A stretch of 18,427 bases of DNA from an uncultured Collinsella sp. Its GTDB lineage: Bacteria > Actinomycetota > Coriobacteriia > Coriobacteriales > Coriobacteriaceae. Where the stretch lies: positions 1 through 18,427 of the forward strand of contig CABUTH010000017.1 in NCBI GenBank assembly GCA_902494465.1, read 5' to 3'. The translations under genes were made by a program, and so were the position numbers. Positions 6,806-15,751 of this stretch are shown one piece after another. Positions within the stretch are counted from its first letter, which is position 1. Every line of letters starts with the position of its first letter. The notes under the pieces were generated by a model. That model was not told the DNA's origin. It did no database searches and saw only the letters and a program-made list of their open reading frames with translations.

Positions 6806-8122
6806 ATGAAGAACGAAATGAGCAGAAGGCAGTTCCTGGGCTTTGCTGGTTCCGCGGCTGCGGTTCTTGGTCTGGGCCTCGTGGGCTGCGGTGGTTCTGC
6901 CGGCTCTGGCTCCTCTGCTTCTGGTGACGCTGCCGAGGTCTACTTCCTCCAGTTCAAGCCCGAGGTCGACAAGGAGTGGAAGGAGATCGCCAAGGCGTAC
7001 AAGAAGGAGAAGGGCGTCGAGGTCAAGATCGTGACCGCCGCCTCCAACACCTACGAGGAGAAGCTCAAGTCCGAGATGTCCAAGAGCTCCGCTCCGACGC
7101 TGTTCCAGGTCAACGGCCCCACCGGCCTTAAGAACTGGAAGGACTACTGCGCCGATCTGTCCGACACCAAGCTCCGCGGTGAGCTCATCGACGACTCCCT
7201 GGCGCTGCAGTCCGACGGCAAGGATCTGGGTATCGACTGGGTTCAGGAGAGCTACGGCATCATCTACAACAAGGAGCTCCTCGAGAAGGCTGGCTACAAG
7301 GCCGAGGACATCAACTCCTTCGACAAGCTGAAGGCTTGCGCCGATGACATCCAGGCCCGCAAGGACGAGCTCGGCGTTGACGGTGCCTTCACTTCCGCCG
7401 GCATGGATGACTCCTCCAGCTGGCGCTACACCACCCACCTCGCCAACCTCCCGCTCTACTACGAGTTCGAGAAGGAGCACAACCAGGAGGACGACGAGAT
7501 CAAGGGCGAGTATCTCGACAACTTTAAGCAGATCTTCGACCTGTACATCACCGACTCCACCTGCGATCCTTCGCAGCTCGCCTCCAAGACCGGTGACGAC
7601 GCCACCAACGAGTTCGCAACCGGCAAGGCCGTCTTCTACCAGAACGGCTCTTGGGCCTACGCCGACCTCACCAAGGCCGGTATGACCGACGATCAGCTCG
7701 GCATGCTGCCGATCTACATCGGTGTCGACGGCGAGGAGAACCAGGGCCTGTGCTCCGGCGGCGAGAACTACTGGTGCGTCAGCTCCCAGGCTTCCGAGGA
7801 TGCCCAGAAGGCCACCGAGGACTTCATGTATTGGTGCGTCACTTCTGACACCGCCACCAGCATCATCGCTGACAAGATGGGTCTGACCGCCCCGTTCAAG
7901 AGCGCTAAGGAGACCACCAACGTCTTCTCTCAGCAGGCCGTTGCTATGGCCAAGGACGGCAAGAAGACCGTCGCTTGGGACTTCGTTTACATCCCCTCCG
8001 AGGAGTGGAAGAAGAACCTCAAGCAGGCTCTCATCGCTTATGCTGCCGACAACACCAAGTGGGACGGCGTCAAGAACGCCTTCGTCGATGGCTGGAAGAC
8101 CGAGAAGGCTGCTTCCGAGTAA
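6806..8122 (+). CDS. Sugar ABC transporter substrate-binding lipoprotein (CUT1)
   Basis: A 438-residue extracytoplasmic solute-binding protein of family 1, which captures mono- or oligosaccharides for the adjacent permeases. The N-terminus has a twin-arginine motif SRRQFLG (Arg7, Arg8), a hydrophobic stretch and a lipobox LVGC with Cys28. This points to Tat export followed by lipidation. A Gly/Ser linker follows, then the mature domain with many Trp and Tyr residues typical of sugar stacking. I start at the ATG at 6806, preceded by GGGTGG, rather than the in-frame GTG at 6788. Lys and Glu are encoded almost only by AAG and GAG, which suggests very high expression compared with the permease genes. 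First gene of a four-gene operon. Maltodextrin is a reasonable guess from the nearby malQ and glgP, but the substrate cannot be read from sequence. Confidence 0.92.
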   Translation: MKNEMSRRQFLGFAGSAAAVLGLGLVGCGGSAGSGSSASGDAAEVYFLQFKPEVDKEWKEIAKAYKKEKGVEVKIVTAASNTYEEKLKSEMSKSSAPTLFQVNGPTGLKNWKDYCADLSDTKLRGELIDDSLALQSDGKDLGIDWVQESYGIIYNKELLEKAGYKAEDINSFDKLKACADDIQARKDELGVDGAFTSAGMDDSSSWRYTTHLANLPLYYEFEKEHNQEDDEIKGEYLDNFKQIFDLYITDSTCDPSQLASKTGDDATNEFATGKAVFYQNGSWAYADLTKAGMTDDQLGMLPIYIGVDGEENQGLCSGGENYWCVSSQASEDAQKATEDFMYWCVTSDTATSIIADKMGLTAPFKSAKETTNVFSQQAVAMAKDGKKTVAWDFVYIPSEEWKKNLKQALIAYAADNTKWDGVKNAFVDGWKTEKAASE

Positions 8123-8153
8123 GCAGTTGCTGCCCAAGCTATCTGATTAGCGA

Positions 8154-8189
8154 CAGGGGGCGGGCAGACGTAGGTTTGCCCGCCCCCTG
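8154..8189 (+). promoter_or_regulatory. Strong intercistronic hairpin after the binding-protein gene
   Basis: A perfect 13-bp GC-rich stem (8154-8166 with 8177-8189, CAGGGGGCGGGCA) and a 10-nt loop, without a U-run. Such hairpins behind binding-protein genes often protect the upstream mRNA and/or terminate part of transcription, so that the binding protein is made in excess over the permeases. Confidence 0.65.
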
Positions 8190-8209
8190 CATATTGAAAG
8201 GACCCTTCT

Positions 8210-9064
8210 ATGGGCAAAGCACTCAAGCGCTGGTGGCCGCTCTTTATGCTGCCCACGTGCCTGGCGTTTATGATCGGGTTCGTGATTCCCTTTATCCAGG
8301 GTTTCTATCTCTCGTTCTGCCAGTTTATTACCATCAATAACGCGCACTTTGTCGGTATCGAGAACTACGTGCGCGCACTGACCGACCCGCAGTTCTCCAC
8401 GTCGTTCTTCTTTACCGTGGCGTTTGCCTTCCTGTCGACGGTGCTCATCAACGTGATCGCGCTGGCCATTGCGCAGGCGCTCACCCGCAAGGCGCTCAAG
8501 GGCACCAACATCTTCCGTACGATCTTCTTTATGCCTAACTTGATCGGCGGCATTGTGCTGGGTTACATTTGGCAGATTCTGATCAACTGCCTGCTCTCCA
8601 ACGTGGGTGCCCAGCTTATCGCCCTCAACTCCGCCGCTGGCTTCTGGGGCCTTATCATCCTGACCCTGTGGCAACAGGTCGGCTACATGATGATCATCTA
8701 CATCGCCGGTCTGCAGTCCATTCCGTCTGATTACATCGAGGCCGCCAAGGTCGATGGCGCTACGGCATGGCAGACGTTTTGGAAGGTTAAGATCCCCAAC
8801 CTGATGCCGACCATCACCATCTGCCTGTTCCTGTCCATCACCAACGGCTTTAAGCTGTTCGACCAGAACCTCGCCCTTACCGGTGGCGCCCCGGCGCACT
8901 CCACCGAGATGCTCGCCCTGAACATCTACAACACGTTCTATTCGCGTGCTGGCATCGCATGGCAGGGCATCGGTCAGGCCAAGGCAGTTATCTTCTGCAT
9001 CCTGGTTGTCGCTATTTCTATGATCCAGCTTAAGGCCACGAGGTCCAAGGAGGTGCAGCAGTAA
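8210..9064 (+). CDS. Sugar ABC transporter permease (MalF/UgpA type)
   Basis: A 284-residue integral membrane protein with about six hydrophobic segments, of the binding-protein-dependent transport family (CUT1, first permease). The cytoplasmic EAA loop that docks on the ATPase is clear at about residues 182-206 (EAAKVDGATAWQTFWKVKIP). The first membrane segment (LFMLPTCLAFMIGFVIPF) lies near residues 11-28. The ATG has AAAGGA seven bases upstream. The stop codon overlaps the next gene's start (TAATG), so the two permeases are translationally coupled, as expected for a heterodimeric channel. Confidence 0.93.
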   Translation: MGKALKRWWPLFMLPTCLAFMIGFVIPFIQGFYLSFCQFITINNAHFVGIENYVRALTDPQFSTSFFFTVAFAFLSTVLINVIALAIAQALTRKALKGTNIFRTIFFMPNLIGGIVLGYIWQILINCLLSNVGAQLIALNSAAGFWGLIILTLWQQVGYMMIIYIAGLQSIPSDYIEAAKVDGATAWQTFWKVKIPNLMPTITICLFLSITNGFKLFDQNLALTGGAPAHSTEMLALNIYNTFYSRAGIAWQGIGQAKAVIFCILVVAISMIQLKATRSKEVQQ

Positions 9065-9903
9065 TGAAACGCGATAAGGCTATCAACCGCGTGCTCTCGA
9101 TCTTCTTTACGATCCTGTCGCTCGCATGGATCTACCCCGTGTTCATGATTGCGCTCAATTCCTTTAAGAAAGCGACCGCAATCAGCACCACAACGGCGTT
9201 CGATCTGCTCACGCCCGAGACGTTCAACGGCCTCGCAAACTACGTGCACGCTCTGAACGAGCAGGGCTTTGCCTCGGCGTTTATGTACTCGCTTATCATC
9301 ACGGTCACGTCGGTCGTGCTGATTCTGGTGTGCTGCTCCATGTGCGCTTGGTACGTGGTGCGCGTCAACAGCAAGATCTCGAACTTCTTCTATTACCTGT
9401 TCGTCTTCTCGATGGTCGTGCCCTTCCAGATGCTCATGTTCACGCTGTCCAACCTCGCGGACCGCATCGGCTTTAACACGCCGTTTAACATCTGCTTTAT
9501 CTACCTCGGCTTTGGCGCGGGCCTGGCGGTCTTTATGTTCGCCGGCTTTGTCAAGAACATCCCGCTCGAGATCGAAGAGGCGGCCATGATCGACGGCTGC
9601 AACCCAGTCCAGGTGTTCTTTAAGATCGTCCTTCCCATCATGAAGCCCACCTATCTTTCGGTCGGTATCCTTGAGACCATGTGGGTCTGGAACGACTATC
9701 TGCTGCCCTACCTTACGCTCGACTCCACCAAGTACAAGACCATTCCTATCTTGATCCAGTACTTCCGTGGCGGCTATGGCCACGTCGAGCTCGGCCCCAT
9801 GATGGCATGCATCATGATGGTCGTCATCCCCATCGTCATCATGTACATCTTCTGCCAGAAGTACATCATTGACGGCGTTGTGGCAGGTGCCGTCAAGGGC
9901 TGA
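9064..9903 (+). CDS. Sugar ABC transporter permease (MalG/UgpE type)
   Basis: A 279-residue partner permease. Residues about 10-35 form the first membrane segment (IFFTILSLAWIYPVFMIALNSFK, the typical MalG-class opening). The EAA loop is at about residues 175-197 (EEAAMIDGCNPVQVFFKIVLP). It starts at the ATG overlapping the stop of the first permease. It would pair with that permease and the downstream ATPase to form the channel. Confidence 0.93.
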   Translation: MKRDKAINRVLSIFFTILSLAWIYPVFMIALNSFKKATAISTTTAFDLLTPETFNGLANYVHALNEQGFASAFMYSLIITVTSVVLILVCCSMCAWYVVRVNSKISNFFYYLFVFSMVVPFQMLMFTLSNLADRIGFNTPFNICFIYLGFGAGLAVFMFAGFVKNIPLEIEEAAMIDGCNPVQVFFKIVLPIMKPTYLSVGILETMWVWNDYLLPYLTLDSTKYKTIPILIQYFRGGYGHVELGPMMACIMMVVIPIVIMYIFCQKYIIDGVVAGAVKG

Positions 9904-9928
9904 TGCCGTAACTGTTTTGCAAGTTTTG

Positions 9929-9953
9929 GCGGCGCCCCTCAGCGCGGCGCCGC
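9929..9953 (+). promoter_or_regulatory. Intercistronic hairpin before the ATPase gene
   Basis: An 8-bp stem, GCGGCGCC (9929-9936) with GGCGCCGC (9946-9953), and a 9-nt loop, without a following U-run. It lies in the 68-bp gap between the second permease and the ATPase gene and may affect mRNA processing or relative expression. Confidence 0.5.
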
Positions 9954-9971
9954 GTATCGAAAGGTAAAGAC

Positions 9972-11171
9972 ATGGCCGAGATCGTTCTCAAACATGTTCA
10001 GAAGGTGTATCCCAACAACGAGTCAAAAAAGAAGGGCTTCTTTGGCAAAAAGAAGAAGACCGAGGAGAAGAAGCACAACCTTAAGGTTACCGAGGACGGT
10101 GTGCTTGCTGTAGAGGACTTCAACCTCACCGTTCACGACCAGGAGTTCATCGTCCTCGTTGGCCCCTCTGGCTGCGGTAAGTCCACGACGATGCGCATGA
10201 TCGCCGGCCTGGAGGACATCACCTCGGGCGATGTGCTCATCGATGGCAAGCGCGTCAACGACGTCGCTCCCAAGGACCGCGACATCGCCATGGTGTTCCA
10301 GAGCTATGCTCTGTATCCCAATATGACGGTGTACGAGAACATGGCGTTTACGCTCGAGCTCAAGAAGGTCCCCAAGGACGAGATCGACCGTAAGGTTCGC
10401 TCCGCTGCTGAGATCCTGGGTATTACCGAGTACCTCGACCGTAAGCCCAAGGCGCTCTCCGGCGGCCAGCGCCAGCGCGTCGCCATCGGCCGCGCCATCG
10501 TGCGTGACCCCAAGGTCTTCCTGATGGACGAGCCGCTGTCCAACCTGGATGCCAAGCTTCGTAACCAGATGCGTGCCGAGCTCATTAAGCTGCGTCACGA
10601 GATCAAGGGCACCTTCATCTACGTTACCCACGACCAGACCGAGGCCATGACCCTTGGCGACCGCATCGTGGTCATGAAGGACGGCGTTGTCCAGCAGATC
10701 GCCACGCCGCAGGAGGTCTTCAACCATCCCGCGAACATCTTCGTCGCCGGCTTCATCGGCGTGCCGCAGATGAACTTCTTCGATGCCCAGCTGGTGCGCT
10801 CGGGCAACGGCTTTACCGTCAAGACCGACGACATGAATGTCGCGCTGGCCCCCGAGACCTGCGTTCAGCTTGCTCTCAACTGGGACGGCGGCGACGTGAA
10901 GGAGATTACGGCCGGCGTGCGCCCCGAGCAGATCCTGCTTGCCGACAAGGGCGAGGAGGGTGCGCTCCAGGGCACCGTCGAGGTGACCGAGCTCATGGGT
11001 TCGACCGAGCATGTCCACGTGACCGCTCCCGATGGCCAGTTCGTCCTGATCATTCCCGTTGTCGACCTTGAGGCCAAGGGTGCGCTCAAGGCGGGCGACC
11101 CCATCTGGTTCAAGTTCGAGAAGAACGCGACTCATCTCTTCGATAAGGTGTCTGGCAAGAACCTTATCTAG
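9972..11171 (+). CDS. ugpC: Sugar ABC transporter ATPase (MsmK/UgpC/MalK type)
   Basis: A 399-residue nucleotide-binding subunit that powers CUT1 sugar uptake. All motifs are intact: Walker A GPSGCGKST (64-72), Q-loop Gln110, signature LSGGQ (162-166), Walker B VFLMDEP with catalytic Glu187, and H-loop His220. Residues from about 235 to the end form the TOBE/regulatory region. The oddity is a lysine-rich insertion of about 27 residues (around 16-43) directly after the expected A-loop Tyr13. MalK-type proteins normally pass from this strand straight to the next (VLAVEDFNL here). The ATG has AAAGG seven bases upstream. Fourth and last gene of the operon. MsmK-type ATPases often serve several transporters, so it may not be dedicated to this one. 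The symbol is by family only. Confidence 0.93.
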   Translation: MAEIVLKHVQKVYPNNESKKKGFFGKKKKTEEKKHNLKVTEDGVLAVEDFNLTVHDQEFIVLVGPSGCGKSTTMRMIAGLEDITSGDVLIDGKRVNDVAPKDRDIAMVFQSYALYPNMTVYENMAFTLELKKVPKDEIDRKVRSAAEILGITEYLDRKPKALSGGQRQRVAIGRAIVRDPKVFLMDEPLSNLDAKLRNQMRAELIKLRHEIKGTFIYVTHDQTEAMTLGDRIVVMKDGVVQQIATPQEVFNHPANIFVAGFIGVPQMNFFDAQLVRSGNGFTVKTDDMNVALAPETCVQLALNWDGGDVKEITAGVRPEQILLADKGEEGALQGTVEVTELMGSTEHVHVTAPDGQFVLIIPVVDLEAKGALKAGDPIWFKFEKNATHLFDKVSGKNLI

Positions 11172-11240
11172 GCCCGGTGCATCCAGGCCCTCCCTTTGGG
11201 CGACTGCGGCTTTGCCATCCTTTTTCCGTGGTCACATATA

Positions 11241-11280
11241 AGGCTCCCCTCCTGTCCACTGGGCGAGAGGGGAACCTTTC
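11241..11280 (+). terminator. Terminator of the ABC operon
   Basis: AGG-C-TCCCCT (11241-11250) pairs with AGGGGA-A-CCT (11268-11277) with one C-A mismatch, followed by TTCTTTG. It lies 70 bp past the ATPase stop codon. Confidence 0.7.
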
Positions 11281-11310
11281 TTTGTGTTGGGGCTTTCCGT
11301 CTGTCAGTTT

Positions 11311-11528
11311 GTCTTGATCTGTAACAGGTAGGGCCGATTTCGGACGTTAGATGTTACAGATCGAGACGGTTCCGCTGTGCCAACCATTTCATCTAAATCT
11401 GTAACACCAAAGGCGAATTACACCTGCTAGATGTTACAGATTGAGATAAACCCAAGGGGAGGGGCCGGTATGTCTCAATCTGTAACGGCTGGGACCGTTT
11501 TGGTTGAGTAATTGCTACGGATCGAGAT
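11311..11528. repeat. Three-unit array of phased inverted repeats (six alternating 16-bp motifs)
   Basis: Each unit has two inverted 16-bp arms of the form TCTCGATCTGTAACA / TGTTACAGATCGAGA around exactly 25 bases. The units are 11311-11367 (arms 15/16), 11391-11447 (arms about 14-15/16) and 11472-11528 (arms 11/16, degenerate). Units start 80 and 81 bp apart, with gaps of 23 and 24 bases, so the motif recurs in alternating orientation about every 40 bp. The 25-base spacers of units 1 and 3 are partly alike. The array lies between convergent operons, outside both terminators, and I do not recognise it. Confidence 0.7.
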
Positions 11529-11566
11529 TGTTTGGCCGAGTCGGATCACAGGGTAACGTGCGGGCA

Positions 11567-11601
11567 CAAAAAAACGGAGCCGTGTTGCCACGACTCCGTT
11601 T
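11567..11601 (-). terminator. Terminator of glgP
   Basis: On the minus strand AAACGGAG-T-CGTG pairs with CACG-G-CTCCGTTT (11601-11572, loop GCAA, one mismatch) and is followed directly by a run of T (11574-11567). A textbook intrinsic terminator 28 bp past the glgP stop. Confidence 0.9.
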
Positions 11602-11628
11602 CTCAAGAGGATGGGTAAGGGGAATGAG

Positions 11629-13896
<2,268 letters not shown>

Positions 13897-13942
13897 GTTT
13901 CCTCCTGTGGTGAGTTGACTACATGTCAGAAATTCAAAAGAA

Positions 13943-13978
13943 TCCCGCGCGAGGGGATTGGGGTGGCCTCGCGCGGGA
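13943..13978 (-). terminator. Terminator or attenuator between malQ and glgP
   Basis: A 12-bp stem (TCCCGCGCGAGG, 13943-13954 with 13967-13978) with a 12-nt loop. On the minus strand it is followed by TTCTTTTGAATTT. It lies 48 bp past the malQ stop and 47 bp before the glgP start. The U-run is interrupted, so partial read-through into glgP is likely; I see no clear separate glgP promoter. Confidence 0.6.
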
Positions 13979-14025
13979 AAAGCAAGCGCGTCCGCACGGT
14001 GGGGAGGGGTCGGGCGCGGTAGCTC

Positions 14026-15531
14026 CTATTGAGGAAGCTCGATTTCGGCTTCCGACGGGATGCGGAAGTAGGTCTCGGTCCAGTCGGTGAGTTTGTGCTC
14101 GAGCTCGCGGGTGATGGCGCCGTCGAGCATGCGCCAGGTCCAGTTGCCGCCCAGGGTGGCAGGGGTGTTGATGCGCGCCTCATTGCCCAGGTTAAGCAGG
14201 TCCTGCATGGTGTAGATGCACGTGTCGCTCACGCTGGCGGCGATGGTGCGATTGAGTGCATCTGCCATGGGTTCGCCGGCCTGCTGATGGGTGTACAGGG
14301 CTGCCTGCTCGCGCTGACGCGGGGTGGCCGTTCCCTCAAACCAGCCGCGCGCCGTCTCGTTGTCGTGGGTGCCCACATAGGCGACGGTGTTGGCGATGTA
14401 GTTATGCGGCAGGTAGTACGAGTTGGTGCCCTCAAAGGCGAACTGCAGGATCTTCATGCCGGGGAAACCCGAGTTGTCGCGCATGTCGATGACACCGGGA
14501 GTGAGGAAACCCAGGTCCTCGGCGATGATGGGCAGCGTGCCGAGCTTTTCCTCGAGCGTCTTGAAGAACTTGAGGCCGGGACCCTGCGTCCACGAACCGT
14601 AGGACGAATCGGGCGAGGAGAACGGCACCTCCCAATAGGCCTCGAAGCCGCGGAAGTGATCCAGGCGGATGACGTCGTACATGTCGAGGGCGGCGCGAAT
14701 GCGGCCCTCCCACCAGGAGAAGCCGTCGGACTCCATGGCGTCCCAGTCGTAGATGGGGTTGCCCCAGTACTGGCCGGTGGCCGAGAACTGGTCGGGCGGC
14801 GTGCCGGCGACGCTCACGGGATTGCCGGCGGCGTCGATCTTAAAGAGCTCGGGTGTCGCCCACATCTCGACGGAGTCACGCGAGACATAGATGGGCAGGT
14901 CGCCGATGATGAGAATGTCGCGCTCGTTGGCATAGGCCTTGAGGCGGCTCCACTGGCGATCGAAGAAGTACTGCGTCATCTGGTGGTAGAGCATACGCGC
15001 CGGATGGTCGGTGCAGACCTTGGCGGAAGCCTCGCCGCGGGTGCGGAGCTCCGCGGGCCACTCCCAAAACGCCTTGAGACCGCACTCCTCTTTGACGGTC
15101 ATGAACTCACAGTAGGGGATGAGCCAGTCCTCGTTGGCCTGGATAAAGTCATCGAAATCGGCCGGCTTGTCGGCAGCAAAGCGCTCGGCGGCGCGGTCGA
15201 GAATCTGACGGCGGCCGCCAAAGATAGCACCGTAGTCGACATTGCTGGGGTCGGATCCCAGATACACGCCATCGATATCGCGCTGCTCCAGATACCCTGC
15301 CTCGATAAGCTCGGCAAAGTCGATAAAGTTGGGGTTGCCTGCGCGGGCCGAGAACGACTGATAGGGCGAATCGCCATAGCTGGTCGTCGTAAGGGGCAGA
15401 ATCTGCCAGTAATGTTGTTTGCACGAGGCGAGAAAATCGACGAAGTCGTAGGCATTCCAGCCAAAGCCGCCGATTCCGTATGGTCCGGGCAGAGATGAGA
15501 CGGGCATGAGGACGCCGCTTGCACGCTCCAT
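14026..15531 (-). CDS. malQ: 4-alpha-glucanotransferase (amylomaltase, GH77)
   Basis: A 501-residue amylomaltase that transfers maltosyl and longer glucan units between maltodextrins, releasing glucose. The start MERASGVLMPVSSLPGPYGIG is typical of the family. Catalytic motifs are present: nucleophile Asp291 in IRLDHFRG, acid/base Glu338 in IIAEDLGFLTP, and Asp390 in GTHDNET. DLPIYVSRDSVEMW is also characteristic. I prefer the ATG at 15531, preceded by GGTGA at eight bases and matching the family N-terminus, over in-frame TTG (15546) or GTG (15543) starts. A candidate GntR operator and a TACAAT -10 lie about 90-110 bp upstream. It works together with the downstream phosphorylase. Confidence 0.96.
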   Translation of the reverse strand: MERASGVLMPVSSLPGPYGIGGFGWNAYDFVDFLASCKQHYWQILPLTTTSYGDSPYQSFSARAGNPNFIDFAELIEAGYLEQRDIDGVYLGSDPSNVDYGAIFGGRRQILDRAAERFAADKPADFDDFIQANEDWLIPYCEFMTVKEECGLKAFWEWPAELRTRGEASAKVCTDHPARMLYHQMTQYFFDRQWSRLKAYANERDILIIGDLPIYVSRDSVEMWATPELFKIDAAGNPVSVAGTPPDQFSATGQYWGNPIYDWDAMESDGFSWWEGRIRAALDMYDVIRLDHFRGFEAYWEVPFSSPDSSYGSWTQGPGLKFFKTLEEKLGTLPIIAEDLGFLTPGVIDMRDNSGFPGMKILQFAFEGTNSYYLPHNYIANTVAYVGTHDNETARGWFEGTATPRQREQAALYTHQQAGEPMADALNRTIAASVSDTCIYTMQDLLNLGNEARINTPATLGGNWTWRMLDGAITRELEHKLTDWTETYFRIPSEAEIELPQ

Positions 15532-15616
15532 GAATGCGCTCACCAACCTTCTTGTTGTGGGGTCGGCCTGCCGATGGGTATGCAGTCCGCCTCCGATGTT
15601 CTGATTCGATACGCCT

Positions 15617-15622
15617 ATTGTA
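15617..15622 (-). promoter_or_regulatory. Possible -10 of malQ
   Basis: TACAAT on the minus strand (five of six matches) lies 86 bp upstream of the malQ ATG. The corresponding -35 is poor, and the operator-like palindrome occupies the -10/-35 interval. Confidence 0.4.
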
Positions 15623-15629
15623 AAACATG

Positions 15630-15641
15630 TTGTTTAAACAT
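15630..15641. promoter_or_regulatory. Candidate GntR operator D, in front of malQ
   Basis: TTGTTTAAACAT, 11 of 12 matches to TTGTTTAAACAA. The central TGTTTAAACA is a perfect 10-bp palindrome, flanked by ACATGT on each side. It lies between the possible malQ -10 and -35 positions. Confidence 0.55.
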
Positions 15642-15695
15642 GTACAGGCAAGATAAAAAAGTTGGTCGATTTTCGGCGAATGGCTACATGCCATG

Positions 15696-15729
15696 AAAAA
15701 GCCCCGACCTCACAACGTGAGATCGGGGC
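15696..15729 (-). terminator. Terminator of galE
   Basis: A 13-bp stem with one mismatch (15701-15713 with 15717-15729, GCCCCGA..CTCAC) and a 3-nt loop, followed on the minus strand by TTTTT (15700-15696). It starts 23 bp past the galE stop and separates galE from malQ. Confidence 0.9.
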
Positions 15730-15751
15730 AAGAACGGTATGTAGGTTTTTG

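Noticed and set aside
6698..8137. 479-residue ORF antisense to the binding-protein gene
   Set aside because: It is long only because the highly biased codons of the sense gene leave few stops on the other strand. Its Leu/Val/Gly-rich content shows no domain and the sense gene is certain.
10023..11135. 370-residue ORF antisense to the ABC ATPase
   Set aside because: Shadow of a gene with every ABC ATPase motif intact; the antisense product has no domain.
11311..11528. CRISPR array
   Set aside because: The regular spacing invites the idea, but the motifs alternate in orientation, are only 16 bp long, the spacers are partly alike, and no cas gene is in the window.
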